Origin: Geotalea toluenoxydans JCM 15764
GTDB lineage: Bacteria; Desulfobacterota; Desulfuromonadia; Geobacterales; Geobacteraceae
Length of the DNA stretch: 64,000 nt
Direction: 5' to 3'
Assembly: GCF_001311985.1 (NCBI RefSeq)
Contig: NZ_BBCJ01000005.1
Span: 95,933-159,932, forward strand
The notes beneath the pieces were generated by a model, which worked only from the letters and a program-made list of their open reading frames with translations, was not told the DNA's origin and searched no databases. A program made the position numbers and the translations under genes. Shown piece by piece: positions 1-8,159 of the stretch. Positions within the stretch are counted from its first letter, which is position 1. Every line of letters begins with the position of its first letter.

Positions 1-1083
1 CTCTTCGGCGATGGACATCAGTTCCGCATCCCTGCGCCCGGCGGAGGTCTGACTGAGACGAGCCTGGACCGTGACCAGCTCTCCCACCAGGTTTACCAGA
101 ACGTCCAGTTTTTCTGCCGGAACACGGATGCTGGAAGCACTCTCCTGGGATTGCCTTTCCTGGCGGACCTCCTTCACATGCTGCTGCTCCACAAGGGCAG
201 AGATGATTTTTTCCGGTTCCACAAACCCGCTCTCAATGGCAATTTCTCCAAATCGCTTCTGCTGGGACAGGATATTCTTCATCTCTTCGAAGTTCAGATC
301 ACCCCGTTCCACCAATATTTCGCCAAGTTTCTTGTAGCCATCTTCCCCGACGAAAGGTGTTCCACTGTCAATAACCTCGATCTTCAGCTCGCAATCGTCC
401 TCCACAAATATGAATACATCCTTGATGGCATCCATTCCCCTGTTGGTGGTCAGAATCACATCCCAGTAGACATAGCAGCTCTCCGCATCCATTTCCTCCA
501 GGGGAAGCAGGTTGGTCACCTGGGCAATTACCCGGCTCTGGCCAAGCTCCCTCAATTCCTTGACCAGGCTCAGGGGATTGGTTCCTCGCATGAAAATACC
601 CTGGTCTGGTTCGAAGCGGATCCGGTAGGTAACTTCAGCCGATTCCTGCTGTCCCCCTTTTGCCTCTTCAGCCGGTTGAAGGTTTGCCGATGATTTTTCA
701 GGCTCCGTTTCGGGAAGCATGCTCTTCAGGGTGGCAATTATCTCTGCGGTGCAGGCTACGTCAACCACGGCGCCCCCGGTTGAAGCATCAAGCATGGCCT
801 TGATCTGATCGCGAGCGGCCAGGGTGACGTTGACCAGTTTTTTGGTTACCGGAATCAGGCCGTTGCGCACCAGATCGAAAACCGTTTCCACTTCGTGGGT
901 AAAAGCGGCAATGTCTTCAAAACCGAACATTGCCCCCGATCCCTTGATGGTATGCATGGCCCGGAAGACCCGGCCGATCACTTCCTCATCATCAGGCCTT
1001 TCTTCAAGCTCCAGGAGGGAAGTTTCCAGCTCTGCCAGAAGCTCGTAAGCCTCTTCCTTGAATGCCTCTTGATGTTGGTCCAT
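1..1083 (-). CDS. cheA: CheA chemotaxis histidine kinase, N-terminal part (cut by window edge)
   Basis: Only the first 361 codons are present; the gene runs off the left edge. The protein begins with an HPt domain containing the phospho-acceptor motif HTIKGSG (His44 from the ATG at 1083), followed by an acidic and glutamine-rich linker and, near the edge, the start of the dimerisation region (motif LVNLVGELVTVQARL), as expected for CheA. It autophosphorylates in response to receptors and passes phosphate to the CheY just upstream. The start ATG overlaps the TGA stop of the cheY-like gene, so the two are translationally coupled in one operon. ATG at 1086 is an alternative start one codon earlier. 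No frameshift seen. Confidence 0.93.
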   Translation of the reverse strand, partial: MDQHQEAFKEEAYELLAELETSLLELEERPDDEEVIGRVFRAMHTIKGSGAMFGFEDIAAFTHEVETVFDLVRNGLIPVTKKLVNVTLAARDQIKAMLDASTGGAVVDVACTAEIIATLKSMLPETEPEKSSANLQPAEEAKGGQQESAEVTYRIRFEPDQGIFMRGTNPLSLVKELRELGQSRVIAQVTNLLPLEEMDAESCYVYWDVILTTNRGMDAIKDVFIFVEDDCELKIEVIDSGTPFVGEDGYKKLGEILVERGDLNFEEMKNILSQQKRFGEIAIESGFVEPEKIISALVEQQHVKEVRQERQSQESASSIRVPAEKLDVLVNLVGELVTVQARLSQTSAGRRDAELMSIAEE

Positions 1084-1448
1084 CATCCGAGCACCTTCTT
1101 CACCACCGCCATCAGCTGTTCAGGCTTGAAAGGCTTGACTATCCAGCCGGTTGCCCCGGCGGCCTTTCCTTCCTGTTTTTTGCTGTCCTGGGATTCCGTG
1201 GTAAGCATAACGATAGGAATGAATTTACAGGCAGGCAGAGCCCGCGCCCCCTTGATCAGGCCGATCCCGTCCAGGTTCGGCATATTCAGGTCGGTGATGA
1301 GCATATCGACCTTTTGTCCGCCAAGCTTCTGCAGCGCATCTTTTCCGTCCACCGCTTCCACCACTTCGTATCCGTTCTGTTTCAGGGTAAAACTGACCAT
1401 CTGTCGGACACTGGCGGAATCATCCGCCGTCATGATTATCTTTCCCAT
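1083..1448 (-). CDS. CheY-like single-domain response regulator
   Basis: A 121-residue receiver domain with nothing else. The acidic pocket (Asp9, Asp10), phospho-acceptor Asp53 in LITDLNMP, Thr83 and Lys105 of the KPF motif are all present, so it should be phosphorylated by the adjacent CheA. I chose the ATG at 1448 over the in-frame TTG three bases earlier; a GGGAGGG ribosome-binding sequence lies upstream. It overlaps the STAS gene by 29 bases at its start and cheA by one base at its end, giving a tightly coupled operon. Whether it acts on a flagellar motor or another output cannot be told from the sequence. Confidence 0.9.
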   Translation of the reverse strand: MGKIIMTADDSASVRQMVSFTLKQNGYEVVEAVDGKDALQKLGGQKVDMLITDLNMPNLDGIGLIKGARALPACKFIPIVMLTTESQDSKKQEGKAAGATGWIVKPFKPEQLMAVVKKVLG

Positions 1449-1809
1449 CAATCATTCCCTCCCACCCAAAAGCAGCTTTTTCCTTGTCCTGGGCACATCC
1501 CACATGGCGCTGAAAACCTGCTTCCATGCTCGCCGTATCAATAATATCGCTATCACCGGTAGTGATGCAGAGATGCTTGTTGAGGTGCAGGGAACTGCGG
1601 TGAGCCGAGCATAGGAGTTGCAGGCCTGCCAAGTCGACCTCCGTCACCCCGGCCAGGTCGAGGCAAAGCTGTTCCCCTCCCTCAAATGCCTGCAAAAGAG
1701 AAGCTTTCAATTCCCCAACGTTCTGGACGGTAAGCGGTCCGCTGACTTTTACAACCAAGGCAGCAGGGTCCCCTTCCGCTTTGGCCATGGTCACCTTCAG
1801 TTCACCCAT
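1420..1809 (-). CDS. STAS-domain protein of a chemosensory operon
   Basis: A 129-residue STAS domain protein of the anti-sigma-factor antagonist fold. The start ATG at 1809 is set by a strong AGGAGGAG sequence just upstream. In SpoIIAA-like antagonists the helix carries a phosphorylatable Ser in a D-S-S-G context; here the same place reads VDLAGLQLL, so the Ser is absent and regulation by serine phosphorylation is unlikely. STAS proteins of this type are found inside chemosensory clusters, where they probably serve as scaffold or adaptor. It lies between the MCP-like gene and cheY on the same strand. Confidence 0.8.
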   Translation of the reverse strand: MGELKVTMAKAEGDPAALVVKVSGPLTVQNVGELKASLLQAFEGGEQLCLDLAGVTEVDLAGLQLLCSAHRSSLHLNKHLCITTGDSDIIDTASMEAGFQRHVGCAQDKEKAAFGWEGMIDGKDNHDGG

Positions 1810-1843
1810 AACAGATTCTCCTCCTAAAGCTGACGCTGAATAT

Positions 1844-3670
1844 TTAAAACAGCTCCACGTTATCTCCCAGCCCATCGGATGCCGGCGAAGAAACTTCGCT
1901 GACAGGACCGGCAGGTACAGGTTGAGCACTTGCTCCCTCTTCTTTTTTGATCATGGAATGATGGATCTTGCGTTCGCTGTCCATGGTGTAGCGGTCGGCA
2001 AGCTGCATCAGATTGCCGTTTTCAGCATCAGATGACGGAGCGATGAGGCGGGCTTCATCGATAATGGCGCACAGTTCGCTCCTTACCTGGTCGATCACCT
2101 GGGTCACCTGAAAATGGGCCGTAATGCCGTTGGTTGCTGCGTCAATATCTGTACAAAGCGTTTCAACAGCCCCCTGCATGTTCTGCAGACATTCGCTAAG
2201 TGAATCATTCACTCTCTGCAGGGATTGAAGCAGCCCCGGCAGTGAACTGACCATTTCTTCCACTTCCTGGTCAAGCTCGGTCGCATCCGCCTTGGCACTG
2301 TTGCAGAGGCCTTCGGTGGCATTGGTAACTTCGGTCAACATATTGGAAACGGCAGAGGTCTGGGCAATGGCATCCACCGACAGCCGTTGAATAGCCTCTG
2401 CAAGGACTCCAAGCGCGGCGCCATCGTCACCGGTCAGGGCAGCTTTCACCTGTGCATTGAGGGCGATGAGTTCGATTTCCTCACCGATGAACTCAATATC
2501 GCTGACGAATGCCGTAATCTCCGTTACCGTTTCGGCAACGGTGTTCATGGCCTTGGTCAGGGCACGATTGAGCTGGGAACTCTTATCCAGAACGGCGCCA
2601 ACCACGGTGAGATCGGCTTCCAGTCCCGTCAGAAAAGAGCTTCCCGTCTGATCTGCCACACCTGCCATGGCACTGGTATCTTCGGAAAGGCGTGCTTCCT
2701 TTGCCGCTATGCCGTGCAAGTTGTCGACAATACGCCCCACAGCGCCATTGAGTTCGTCGCTGGCATGGGATAGCTGTGCCGCCTGCAGTTGGCAAATACC
2801 GACAGCAGTCTGCGCCAGAGCGGGCGCCATCCCATCCCGGTCTTCCCCCTCGCTTTCCAGGCTGTTCTGCAGATCATCCAGAGCCTCGGCCACATGCTCG
2901 ATCTGTTGACGGACTATATCGTGGAACTGCATGGACATGACAACTTCGCCAATGTTTCGGGACACGACTCCCGAAGCTTCGGCTATGGCAGATGCAGCCG
3001 TGGAACAGCGGGAATTGACTTCGGTCAGGGCAGCAAGACTTGTCTGGGTTCTTTCCAGGATTCCCTTTACCTGACCCTTTTGTTCTATGCCCAGATCAAG
3101 AACCTGGTTCAGGGTCTGGCGGATCGCAGAAGTCAGCAGTTCCTTTTGTTCAAGTATTGTCCCCGCCTTTTCAAGCACCTGAATGGAAAGCTGACCAACA
3201 TCATTTGCCAGCGTGTCGAATCCTGCAGCGCTCTGCCCAAGACGTGCACTTTCTATCTTGGTTGAAATACCGAGCATGCGTAGCGACTTGTTTATTTTCC
3301 TGAAACCTGAAAGGGGAGCACCAGTCTTGTCCAATAAAAGAAGAATTGAGCGCAAGGTTTGGGAACTCTGTTCCGTCTCCTTCTCCCCATGGACCAGGTA
3401 CTCGTCCATCTGGACAAGTATCTCCCGGAGGCGGCCAATGGTATGGGAAATTTCTTCGCCGGAAACCTGGCCGGCCATCTCCGAAGACATTTGGGAGATT
3501 TGTCCGGCCCGGTCGTAAAAATCGTGGAGCCTCGCCCCGGTTGCCAGGAATTCTTCCTCTGTGGTGCCTGATATCTCCATCAATAGCCGGCTTGCCGAGG
3601 CGAGGCGTGCAGGCCAGGAGGATGGCAAGGAGTTGACATTGAAGGCCGGCACGTTGTTATCCATAAACAT
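1844..3670 (-). CDS. Soluble methyl-accepting-chemotaxis-like protein with two receptor-tip segments
   Basis: 608 residues, almost wholly helical/coiled-coil, with no signal peptide or membrane segment, so it should be cytoplasmic. Two stretches resemble the conserved hairpin tip of methyl-accepting chemotaxis proteins, which binds CheA and CheW: residues about 127-165 (motif LGISTKIESARLGQSAAGFD) and about 397-435 (motif ELIALNAQVKAALTGDDGAA). Both are diverged from the canonical LLALNAAIEAARAGE. It is the promoter-proximal gene of the operon with STAS, cheY and cheA, so it probably organises the kinase of this chemosensory pathway. The signal it senses is unknown. Start ATG at 3670; a second in-frame ATG lies at 3664. 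Confidence 0.8.
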   Translation of the reverse strand: MFMDNNVPAFNVNSLPSSWPARLASASRLLMEISGTTEEEFLATGARLHDFYDRAGQISQMSSEMAGQVSGEEISHTIGRLREILVQMDEYLVHGEKETEQSSQTLRSILLLLDKTGAPLSGFRKINKSLRMLGISTKIESARLGQSAAGFDTLANDVGQLSIQVLEKAGTILEQKELLTSAIRQTLNQVLDLGIEQKGQVKGILERTQTSLAALTEVNSRCSTAASAIAEASGVVSRNIGEVVMSMQFHDIVRQQIEHVAEALDDLQNSLESEGEDRDGMAPALAQTAVGICQLQAAQLSHASDELNGAVGRIVDNLHGIAAKEARLSEDTSAMAGVADQTGSSFLTGLEADLTVVGAVLDKSSQLNRALTKAMNTVAETVTEITAFVSDIEFIGEEIELIALNAQVKAALTGDDGAALGVLAEAIQRLSVDAIAQTSAVSNMLTEVTNATEGLCNSAKADATELDQEVEEMVSSLPGLLQSLQRVNDSLSECLQNMQGAVETLCTDIDAATNGITAHFQVTQVIDQVRSELCAIIDEARLIAPSSDAENGNLMQLADRYTMDSERKIHHSMIKKEEGASAQPVPAGPVSEVSSPASDGLGDNVELF

Positions 3671-3766
3671 AGTTTCAACCCTGTTTCATGCAGATGTAAG
3701 GCAGTGCACCACCTCTTGTTTTTAAACATATCGTCAGAAGGCGGAATAGCTTGAGGGATAAAATAC

Positions 3767-3798
3767 AAAAAAGCACCACAGGTCCTGTGGTGCTTTTT
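3767..3798. terminator. Bidirectional rho-independent terminator
   Basis: A 9-bp perfect stem (GCACCACAG / CTGTGGTGC) with a 3-base loop is flanked by an A-run on the left and a T-run on the right. It sits just downstream of the minus-strand cytochrome P460-like gene and upstream of the MCP-like operon, so it probably ends the iron/cytochrome transcript. Confidence 0.85.
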
Positions 3799-3825
3799 GA
3801 GATGGAGACTTCTCGCGGGAGTTTG

Positions 3826-4296
3826 TTACTTGAAATCGGTATACTTCGAAATGACGTAATCTCTATCTTTTGCTTCTTTCAGATGGCATTCATAGCAGTT
3901 TTTCACCGGGTCAAGCTTGGAAGCCTTCCCCTCGCCGGTGAAACCGACGAATTGCCAGCCGCCGGTTTCTTTGAATTTCTTGTCCTTTTTCATCAGGACG
4001 ATCATGTTCTTTTTACCTTTTACCGGCTTGCCGTTTTCTTCCTTTAACTTGTAGTAATCGACCACAAAGCGGCTGCCTTCGGGATATTTTCCCCCGGCTT
4101 TGTAGGCGGGCATGGCTTTCTTGTCCACATAGATGTTGTGAACCCCATAGAAAAGCGAACTCTTGTCACTGACTACCTTTTCCTTGCTTTTCTCCACTTT
4201 TCGTACCCCTTGGGCAGCGTGTCGGTGGCAGCAAATGCTGAAGTGGCGGCGAAGAGCAGGGAAACAGCCGTCAGCATGACAGAATTTTTTTTTCAT
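3826..4296 (-). CDS. Cytochrome P460-family c-type haem protein (signal region frameshifted)
   Basis: The C-terminal half matches the cytochrome P460 family and ends with the haem-attachment motif CYECH. These are exported mono-haem proteins; the physiological substrate here is unknown. The start ATG at 4296 follows GGAGG. Read directly, the first 40 residues make no signal peptide. In another frame the same DNA encodes a good one (MLTAVSLLFAATSAFA) followed by DTLPKGYEKW. One surplus A in the nine-A run after the ATG and one missing G near 4195 would join the frames, so this is probably an intact periplasmic protein with two base-call errors. It follows the iron operon and is ended by the terminator at 3767. 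Confidence 0.75.
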   Translation of the reverse strand: MKKKFCHADGCFPALRRHFSICCHRHAAQGVRKVEKSKEKVVSDKSSLFYGVHNIYVDKKAMPAYKAGGKYPEGSRFVVDYYKLKEENGKPVKGKKNMIVLMKKDKKFKETGGWQFVGFTGEGKASKLDPVKNCYECHLKEAKDRDYVISKYTDFK

Positions 4297-4448
4297 TGAT
4301 GTGTCCTCCAAAGCGTGATTTTTACGTGGTGAAGGGTAATAAATTTGCGTCCTTTATTCAAGAAAAACATGCCTCTTCAGCAGGTACACATCTATAAGTA
4401 TACTAAGTCACAGGAAATCGGCAGCTATTTATAGACTTTTAACGCCGC

Positions 4449-5090
4449 CTACTTTCGGACGAAAATTTCACGGGCCATGGCCGAATCGATGGCGAATTCG
4501 GAAAAACCTACCCTGAAAATGTAGGAGGGAAAGGTCTGGGAGAGGATGATGCGGTTGCGGGAAGCACCCCCATGGCCATGAGTTTCTGCATCTTTTTACT
4601 GTCTTCTGTCTGGATATAGGCTATTTCCCCTTCTTCGCCCGATTTCAGCTCCGTGAGGGGGACAACACCCAGATCACCACTTTTTTTCGCTTCCTCGCAG
4701 CACTCCCCCGGCGGAATGTGTTTGCCGTGGGGACAGGTGGTGGGATGGTTGAGCATGGTGCAGACCTTGGCATCGACCCTTCGTTGAGCAGATGCTCGAA
4801 CTGGCAGCCTTGTCGTCTCCGGCCTCCCCGCGCACATTCAGCACATCCATGAGCAGCCGTTCTGCCAGCCTGTGGCGGCGGATCGTACGCCTGCCTTCTA
4901 CCTTGCCCTCCGGACGAAAGTAGACCCGCCCCTCCTTTACCTCGACCAGTGTCTGGGAGGTCAACTCCTGGTAGGCTGGATCACCGGCCGGAATGCCGAT
5001 GCCATCGATCTCGGCAAAGCCTTTTCCTTCCTCCTCAACGGCAATCCATAGCGCTTCCAGAATTTCTTCCGCTTTATCCGATAACTTCAT
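4449..5090 (-). CDS. IdeR/DtxR-type metal-dependent repressor with C-terminal FeoA domain (frameshifted)
   Basis: The first 95 residues form a DtxR-like winged helix and start of the dimerisation domain. Further on, in other frames, come a Cys/His-rich metal-binding stretch (TTCPHGKHIPPGECC) and a FeoA/SH3-like domain (KLMAMGVLP) ending at the TAG at 4449-4451. Three single missing bases, near 4812 (AAGGC-TGC), 4778 (GGG run) and 4560 (CCC-G), reconnect the frames. The protein should bind Fe(II) and regulate iron genes. Its place directly after feoB and the zinc-ribbon gene, with fur upstream, matches the Geobacter iron cluster in which ideR is linked to feoB. The joined reading is inference. 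Confidence 0.75.
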
Positions 5091-5118
5091 TACATGCTCC
5101 TTGTATTGTTTTAACCTG

Positions 5119-5301
5119 CTATTCCTTTTCGTTTTTTACCAACAATCCCTTAAGTTTTTTCAACACCTTCATTTCAGGCGGATTCTCGTAGTAGCAGCGT
5201 GGACAGCGCACCATGCTGCATTTCCCCGGTTTGCCGCATTTCCCGCAACCGGTGATGCCTTCTTCCTGGCTGAATTCGTGTCCGCAATAGCCGCACTTCA
5301 T
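5119..5301 (-). CDS. Small zinc-ribbon protein of the feo operon
   Basis: 60 residues with three CxxC pairs (CGYC, CGKC, CPRC) plus one further Cys, followed by a lysine-rich tail. It is predicted to bind zinc or iron. An AGAGG sequence precedes the ATG at 5301. It lies 15 bases after feoB and 28 bases before the IdeR-FeoA gene, so it is co-transcribed with both. Small Cys-rich proteins often accompany FeoB, sometimes called FeoC, but this one lacks the winged-helix form of enterobacterial FeoC, so I give no gene symbol. Confidence 0.75.
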   Translation of the reverse strand: MKCGYCGHEFSQEEGITGCGKCGKPGKCSMVRCPRCYYENPPEMKVLKKLKGLLVKNEKE

Positions 5302-5316
5302 TGGGATAACCTCTTG

Positions 5317-7308
5317 TTATACCAGCTTGGTGACGAGCAGGAACTGGTTGAGCAGATAACCGCTGCCAAAGGCAAGAGCGCTGACAAAGACACCGATGGC
5401 CAAGGCGACCTTTAAACCCCGCTCTCTTTTCATGACCAGGAACTGGGCCACACAGGGAATGAAGAGGGTCAGCGTCACCGCTGCAACCGTCAATTGCCGT
5501 CCATCCAGTATACCCTTGGTCTGCAGATCATACAGTCCGGCAGCCCCATAATCCCGACGGAAGAAGCCGAAGATGAAGGCGACAGCTACATCCTTGGGCA
5601 GCCCCATCATGGACATTACCGGACTCATAACTTCCACCGACTTCTCGAAAAAATGAGTGAGTTTGCCGATCCACAGCAGCACCGATGCCAGTATGAAGAG
5701 CGGCAGGATTTCCAGAAAGTACCACTGCATCCTGGTATAGGTCTTGGTCAGAACGTTGGACAGCTGGGGAAGCCGCATGGGGGGCAGCTCCATATAGAAC
5801 ATCGGGGTCTCGCCGGGCACGAGGCGGGCCGCAAGGAAACCGATTAAAAGGAATATGAGCAAAAGGCTGATACTCCAGACCAGAAGAGCCCCCGGCGCCT
5901 TGGACAATAGCGCCAGAATAACGCCGAGCTGTGCGGAACAGGGAATGGCCAGAGCCAGCAGCAGGGTGGCGAGAATTCGCTCCCGCACCGTTTCCAGCGT
6001 ACGGGTAACCATGGTAGCCATGGTATCGCAACCGAAACCGAGAACGATGGGAATGACGGCACGGCCGGTGAGGCCGATTTTCTTGAAGACCCTGTCTACC
6101 AGCAACGCCAGCCGCGGAAAATAGCCGCTGTCCTCAAGAATGGAAAAGAAGAGGAAGAAGGTCGCCACGATGGGAAGAATGATCCCCACTGCATAGCGCA
6201 GACCAAGGGTCAGCACACCGTATTCTCCGACAAAAAGTTCCTGAATGACTTCCCAGGGAACTACCCCTTTGATGAGTTCTGTGATCCACGGGTTGAAATA
6301 TCCTTCGAAGAGAGTCCCTTCGAGAAAATCAACGAGCGTACCTGCGCCAAAGACACCGACGAACTGGTAAAGGCCATAATAAAGAACTATCAGCAGCAAG
6401 GGTATTCCTGTTAAGGGTCTGACCGCCCAACGGGAAAGGCGCTCATTAAATGTAACGACCCTCTTGTCCGGCAGATTGAAAACCCCGGCAAGTAGTCCTT
6501 TGACTATACCTTTTCGCTCCATGGACAGGTCCAGGTTAAAGGATTCCCGCCGCTCGAAGGTTTTCTCGCGCACTTTGTCGGAAACGGCTGCAAAACCTTC
6601 ACCTTCACGTTCGGCAATGAGGGCGGTTACCTCTTCGTCCCTCTGCAAGAGCAGCAACGCCAGCGATTTTTTCGCTAACGGATAGTCGCACTTGATCAGC
6701 TGAGCGACACTTTCGATATCCGCCTCCAGCCGTTTGCTGTAGCCGAATACCGCATGAGTCTTCCTGCTGTAGCCGGCAATGGCCTTCCTGATCTCTTCCA
6801 GGCCGCGTTTTTTAGCGGTGGCAGCACCTATGACCGGAATACCGAGTTTTTCCTGCAAGAGTGGGATGTCGATTACAAGTCCCATCCGCTCCGCCTCATC
6901 CATGATGTTCACCACCAGCACCACCGGCAACTGGGCATCGATAAGCTGCAGGGTCATGACCAGCATCCGCTCCAAGTTCCTTGCATCCAGCACATGCAGA
7001 ACCACATCGGGAGATTCCTTGAGTAGAATCTCGCGGGCCACCCGCTCCTCCTCGGTAATCGGCAGGAGGGAATACATGCCCGGCGTGTCTATGATCTCAC
7101 ATACTTCACCGTTGATCGAGGCAGAACCGCGAGCCACCTCTACCGAAGTGCCAGGGTAATTGGAAACCGTGACATAAGCACCGGTCAAGGCATTGAAAAG
7201 GACACTTTTCCCCACATTAGGGTTTCCCACCAATGCGACCTTCTTGGCCGCACCGGTTGATGCACTGGCATTGGAATGACATGAAGCCTTTTTCTTGAAT
7301 ACATCCAT
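5317..7308 (-). CDS. feoB: FeoB ferrous iron transporter
   Basis: 663 residues, uninterrupted. The N-terminal G domain has G1 NPNVGKS (residues 29-35), the SNYPGT switch, G3 DTPGMYS and an NIMDE G4-like motif. It is followed by the helical spacer and a membrane part with two Gate-like repeats rich in hydrophobic segments. It imports Fe(II) across the inner membrane, powered or gated by GTP hydrolysis. Slightly shorter than E. coli FeoB, as is usual in this lineage. Start ATG 7308 with GGAAG upstream. A Fur-box-like palindrome at 7334-7348 lies just before the gene, and fur is immediately upstream on the same strand. Confidence 0.97.
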   Translation of the reverse strand: MDVFKKKASCHSNASASTGAAKKVALVGNPNVGKSVLFNALTGAYVTVSNYPGTSVEVARGSASINGEVCEIIDTPGMYSLLPITEEERVAREILLKESPDVVLHVLDARNLERMLVMTLQLIDAQLPVVLVVNIMDEAERMGLVIDIPLLQEKLGIPVIGAATAKKRGLEEIRKAIAGYSRKTHAVFGYSKRLEADIESVAQLIKCDYPLAKKSLALLLLQRDEEVTALIAEREGEGFAAVSDKVREKTFERRESFNLDLSMERKGIVKGLLAGVFNLPDKRVVTFNERLSRWAVRPLTGIPLLLIVLYYGLYQFVGVFGAGTLVDFLEGTLFEGYFNPWITELIKGVVPWEVIQELFVGEYGVLTLGLRYAVGIILPIVATFFLFFSILEDSGYFPRLALLVDRVFKKIGLTGRAVIPIVLGFGCDTMATMVTRTLETVRERILATLLLALAIPCSAQLGVILALLSKAPGALLVWSISLLLIFLLIGFLAARLVPGETPMFYMELPPMRLPQLSNVLTKTYTRMQWYFLEILPLFILASVLLWIGKLTHFFEKSVEVMSPVMSMMGLPKDVAVAFIFGFFRRDYGAAGLYDLQTKGILDGRQLTVAAVTLTLFIPCVAQFLVMKRERGLKVALAIGVFVSALAFGSGYLLNQFLLVTKLV

Positions 7309-7333
7309 TTGGGTTTACTTCCTTAGTTGTAAT

Positions 7334-7348
7334 TGATAGTCATTTTCA
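7334..7348. promoter_or_regulatory. Fur box upstream of feoB
   Basis: TGATAGTCATTTTCA matches the 7-1-7 Fur consensus TGATAATnATTATCA at all but two fixed positions. It lies in the 58-base gap between fur and feoB, 26 bases before the feoB start, where a repressor would block transcription of feoB, the zinc-ribbon gene and ideR. Confidence 0.65.
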
Positions 7349-7366
7349 AATGTGCGGTAAAAAATT

Positions 7367-7798
7367 TTATCTCCGGCATTTGGCACAAAGGCCATACAGC
7401 TCGAGTTTATGTGTTTTGATTAGAAAGCCGTAGCCGGCAGCTATCTCGTCCTGCAGCTTTTCAATGGTCTCATTCTCAAATTCGGCAATGGCGCCGCAGC
7501 GGGTACAAACCAGATGGTCATGGTGCTCCCCCTCAGTCACATGCTCATAGCGAGTCTGCCCGTCACCGAACTGGATTTCACGGGCTATGCCTGACTCGGC
7601 AAAAAGCTTCAGTGTGCGATAGACTGTGGCATAGCCGATGGCCGGGTGCTTTGCCCGGAGTTTGAGATAAAGCTCTTCAAGGCTCATGTGTTCCGACGAA
7701 GACAGGAAGAAATCGAGGATAATGTCACGCTGGCGCGTGGACTTGAGGCCCTTCTGGGCAATAAATTCGCTGAAAGCTTTTTTCTTGGCACGCTTCAC
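7367..7798 (-). CDS. fur: Fur family ferric uptake regulator
   Basis: Winged-helix DNA-binding domain (motif STRQRDIILDFF, then YATVYRTLKLF) and a dimerisation domain with HHDH and two CxxC pairs (CTRC, CAKC) for structural zinc. I place the start at the GTG at 7798, giving 143 residues, not at upstream in-frame codons reaching 7855. The reason is that the upstream stretch contains a sigma-70 promoter and a Fur box, and GGAG lies six bases before this GTG. Fe(II)-Fur should repress its own gene and feoB. It is divergent from the short membrane ORF at 7933. Confidence 0.92.
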   Translation of the reverse strand: MKRAKKKAFSEFIAQKGLKSTRQRDIILDFFLSSSEHMSLEELYLKLRAKHPAIGYATVYRTLKLFAESGIAREIQFGDGQTRYEHVTEGEHHDHLVCTRCGAIAEFENETIEKLQDEIAAGYGFLIKTHKLELYGLCAKCRR

Positions 7799-7812
7799 AG
7801 GCCTCTCCGGAT

Positions 7813-7855
7813 TGAAAATGATTTTCACTATAGCGATAGACAATGGATATGTCAA
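7813..7855 (-). promoter_or_regulatory. fur promoter with overlapping Fur box
   Basis: Reading the minus strand, a -35 TTGACA (7855-7850), a 17-base spacer and a -10 TATAGT (7832-7827) form a near-consensus sigma-70 promoter. Directly downstream, sharing one base with the -10, is the perfect palindrome TGAAAATGATTTTCA (7813-7827), which matches the Fur consensus at all but two fixed positions. This arrangement predicts iron-dependent autorepression. Confidence 0.85.
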
Positions 7856-7932
7856 CCGTTTTTTGCAAGTCTGATTTTCGTTGTATGCAGTTTTTAGAAT
7901 ATATGTTACTTTATCGGAAAAAGGAGGTTTTC

Positions 7933-8097
7933 ATGCAAGAGATTTTTGTAGTGCTGGGATTTCTCGTCTTATGGGTAGTCTTACAGAAATATATCCTCCC
8001 ACGTCTCGGCGTCTCCACCTGAATGGCCGACGCATGCTCCACCGCGGGTCGGGGGAAAAAAGATGGAGAAAACAAAAAAGGAAATTCCACAAGATAA
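7933..8097 (+). CDS. Short membrane peptide, candidate UGA-decoded selenoprotein
   Basis: A strong AAGGAGG precedes the ATG. The first 29 codons encode a single membrane helix followed by ILPRLGVST and then TGA at 8020-8022. The frame stays open for 24 more codons (MADACSTAGRGKK...) to a TAA at 8095-8097 that abuts a terminator. If the UGA is read as selenocysteine, the product is a 54-residue anchored peptide with U-x4-C after the helix. Five bases after the UGA a CCGAC/GTCGG stem (8027-8031 / 8048-8052) could serve as a bacterial SECIS. If not, the product is a 29-residue membrane peptide. The neighbouring DsbC-like redox gene makes a thiol/selenol role plausible. Decoding is inference. Confidence 0.5.
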
Positions 8098-8133
8098 AAG
8101 AAAGGCCTGTCGCATCGACAGGCCTTTCTTTTT
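8097..8133. terminator. Strong bidirectional terminator
   Basis: GGCCTGTCG / CGACAGGCC stem with a 3-base loop, extended by A and T runs (AAAG... / CTTTCTTTTT). It separates the plus-strand short ORF from the minus-strand DsbC-like gene and serves both. Confidence 0.92.
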
Positions 8134-8159
8134 ATCCATCCATAACAGCTTGCTGGTCA

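Noticed and set aside
895..1614. Plus-strand open frame across the chemosensory operon
   Set aside because: Opposite strand of CheA, CheY and STAS genes, which have complete family motifs.
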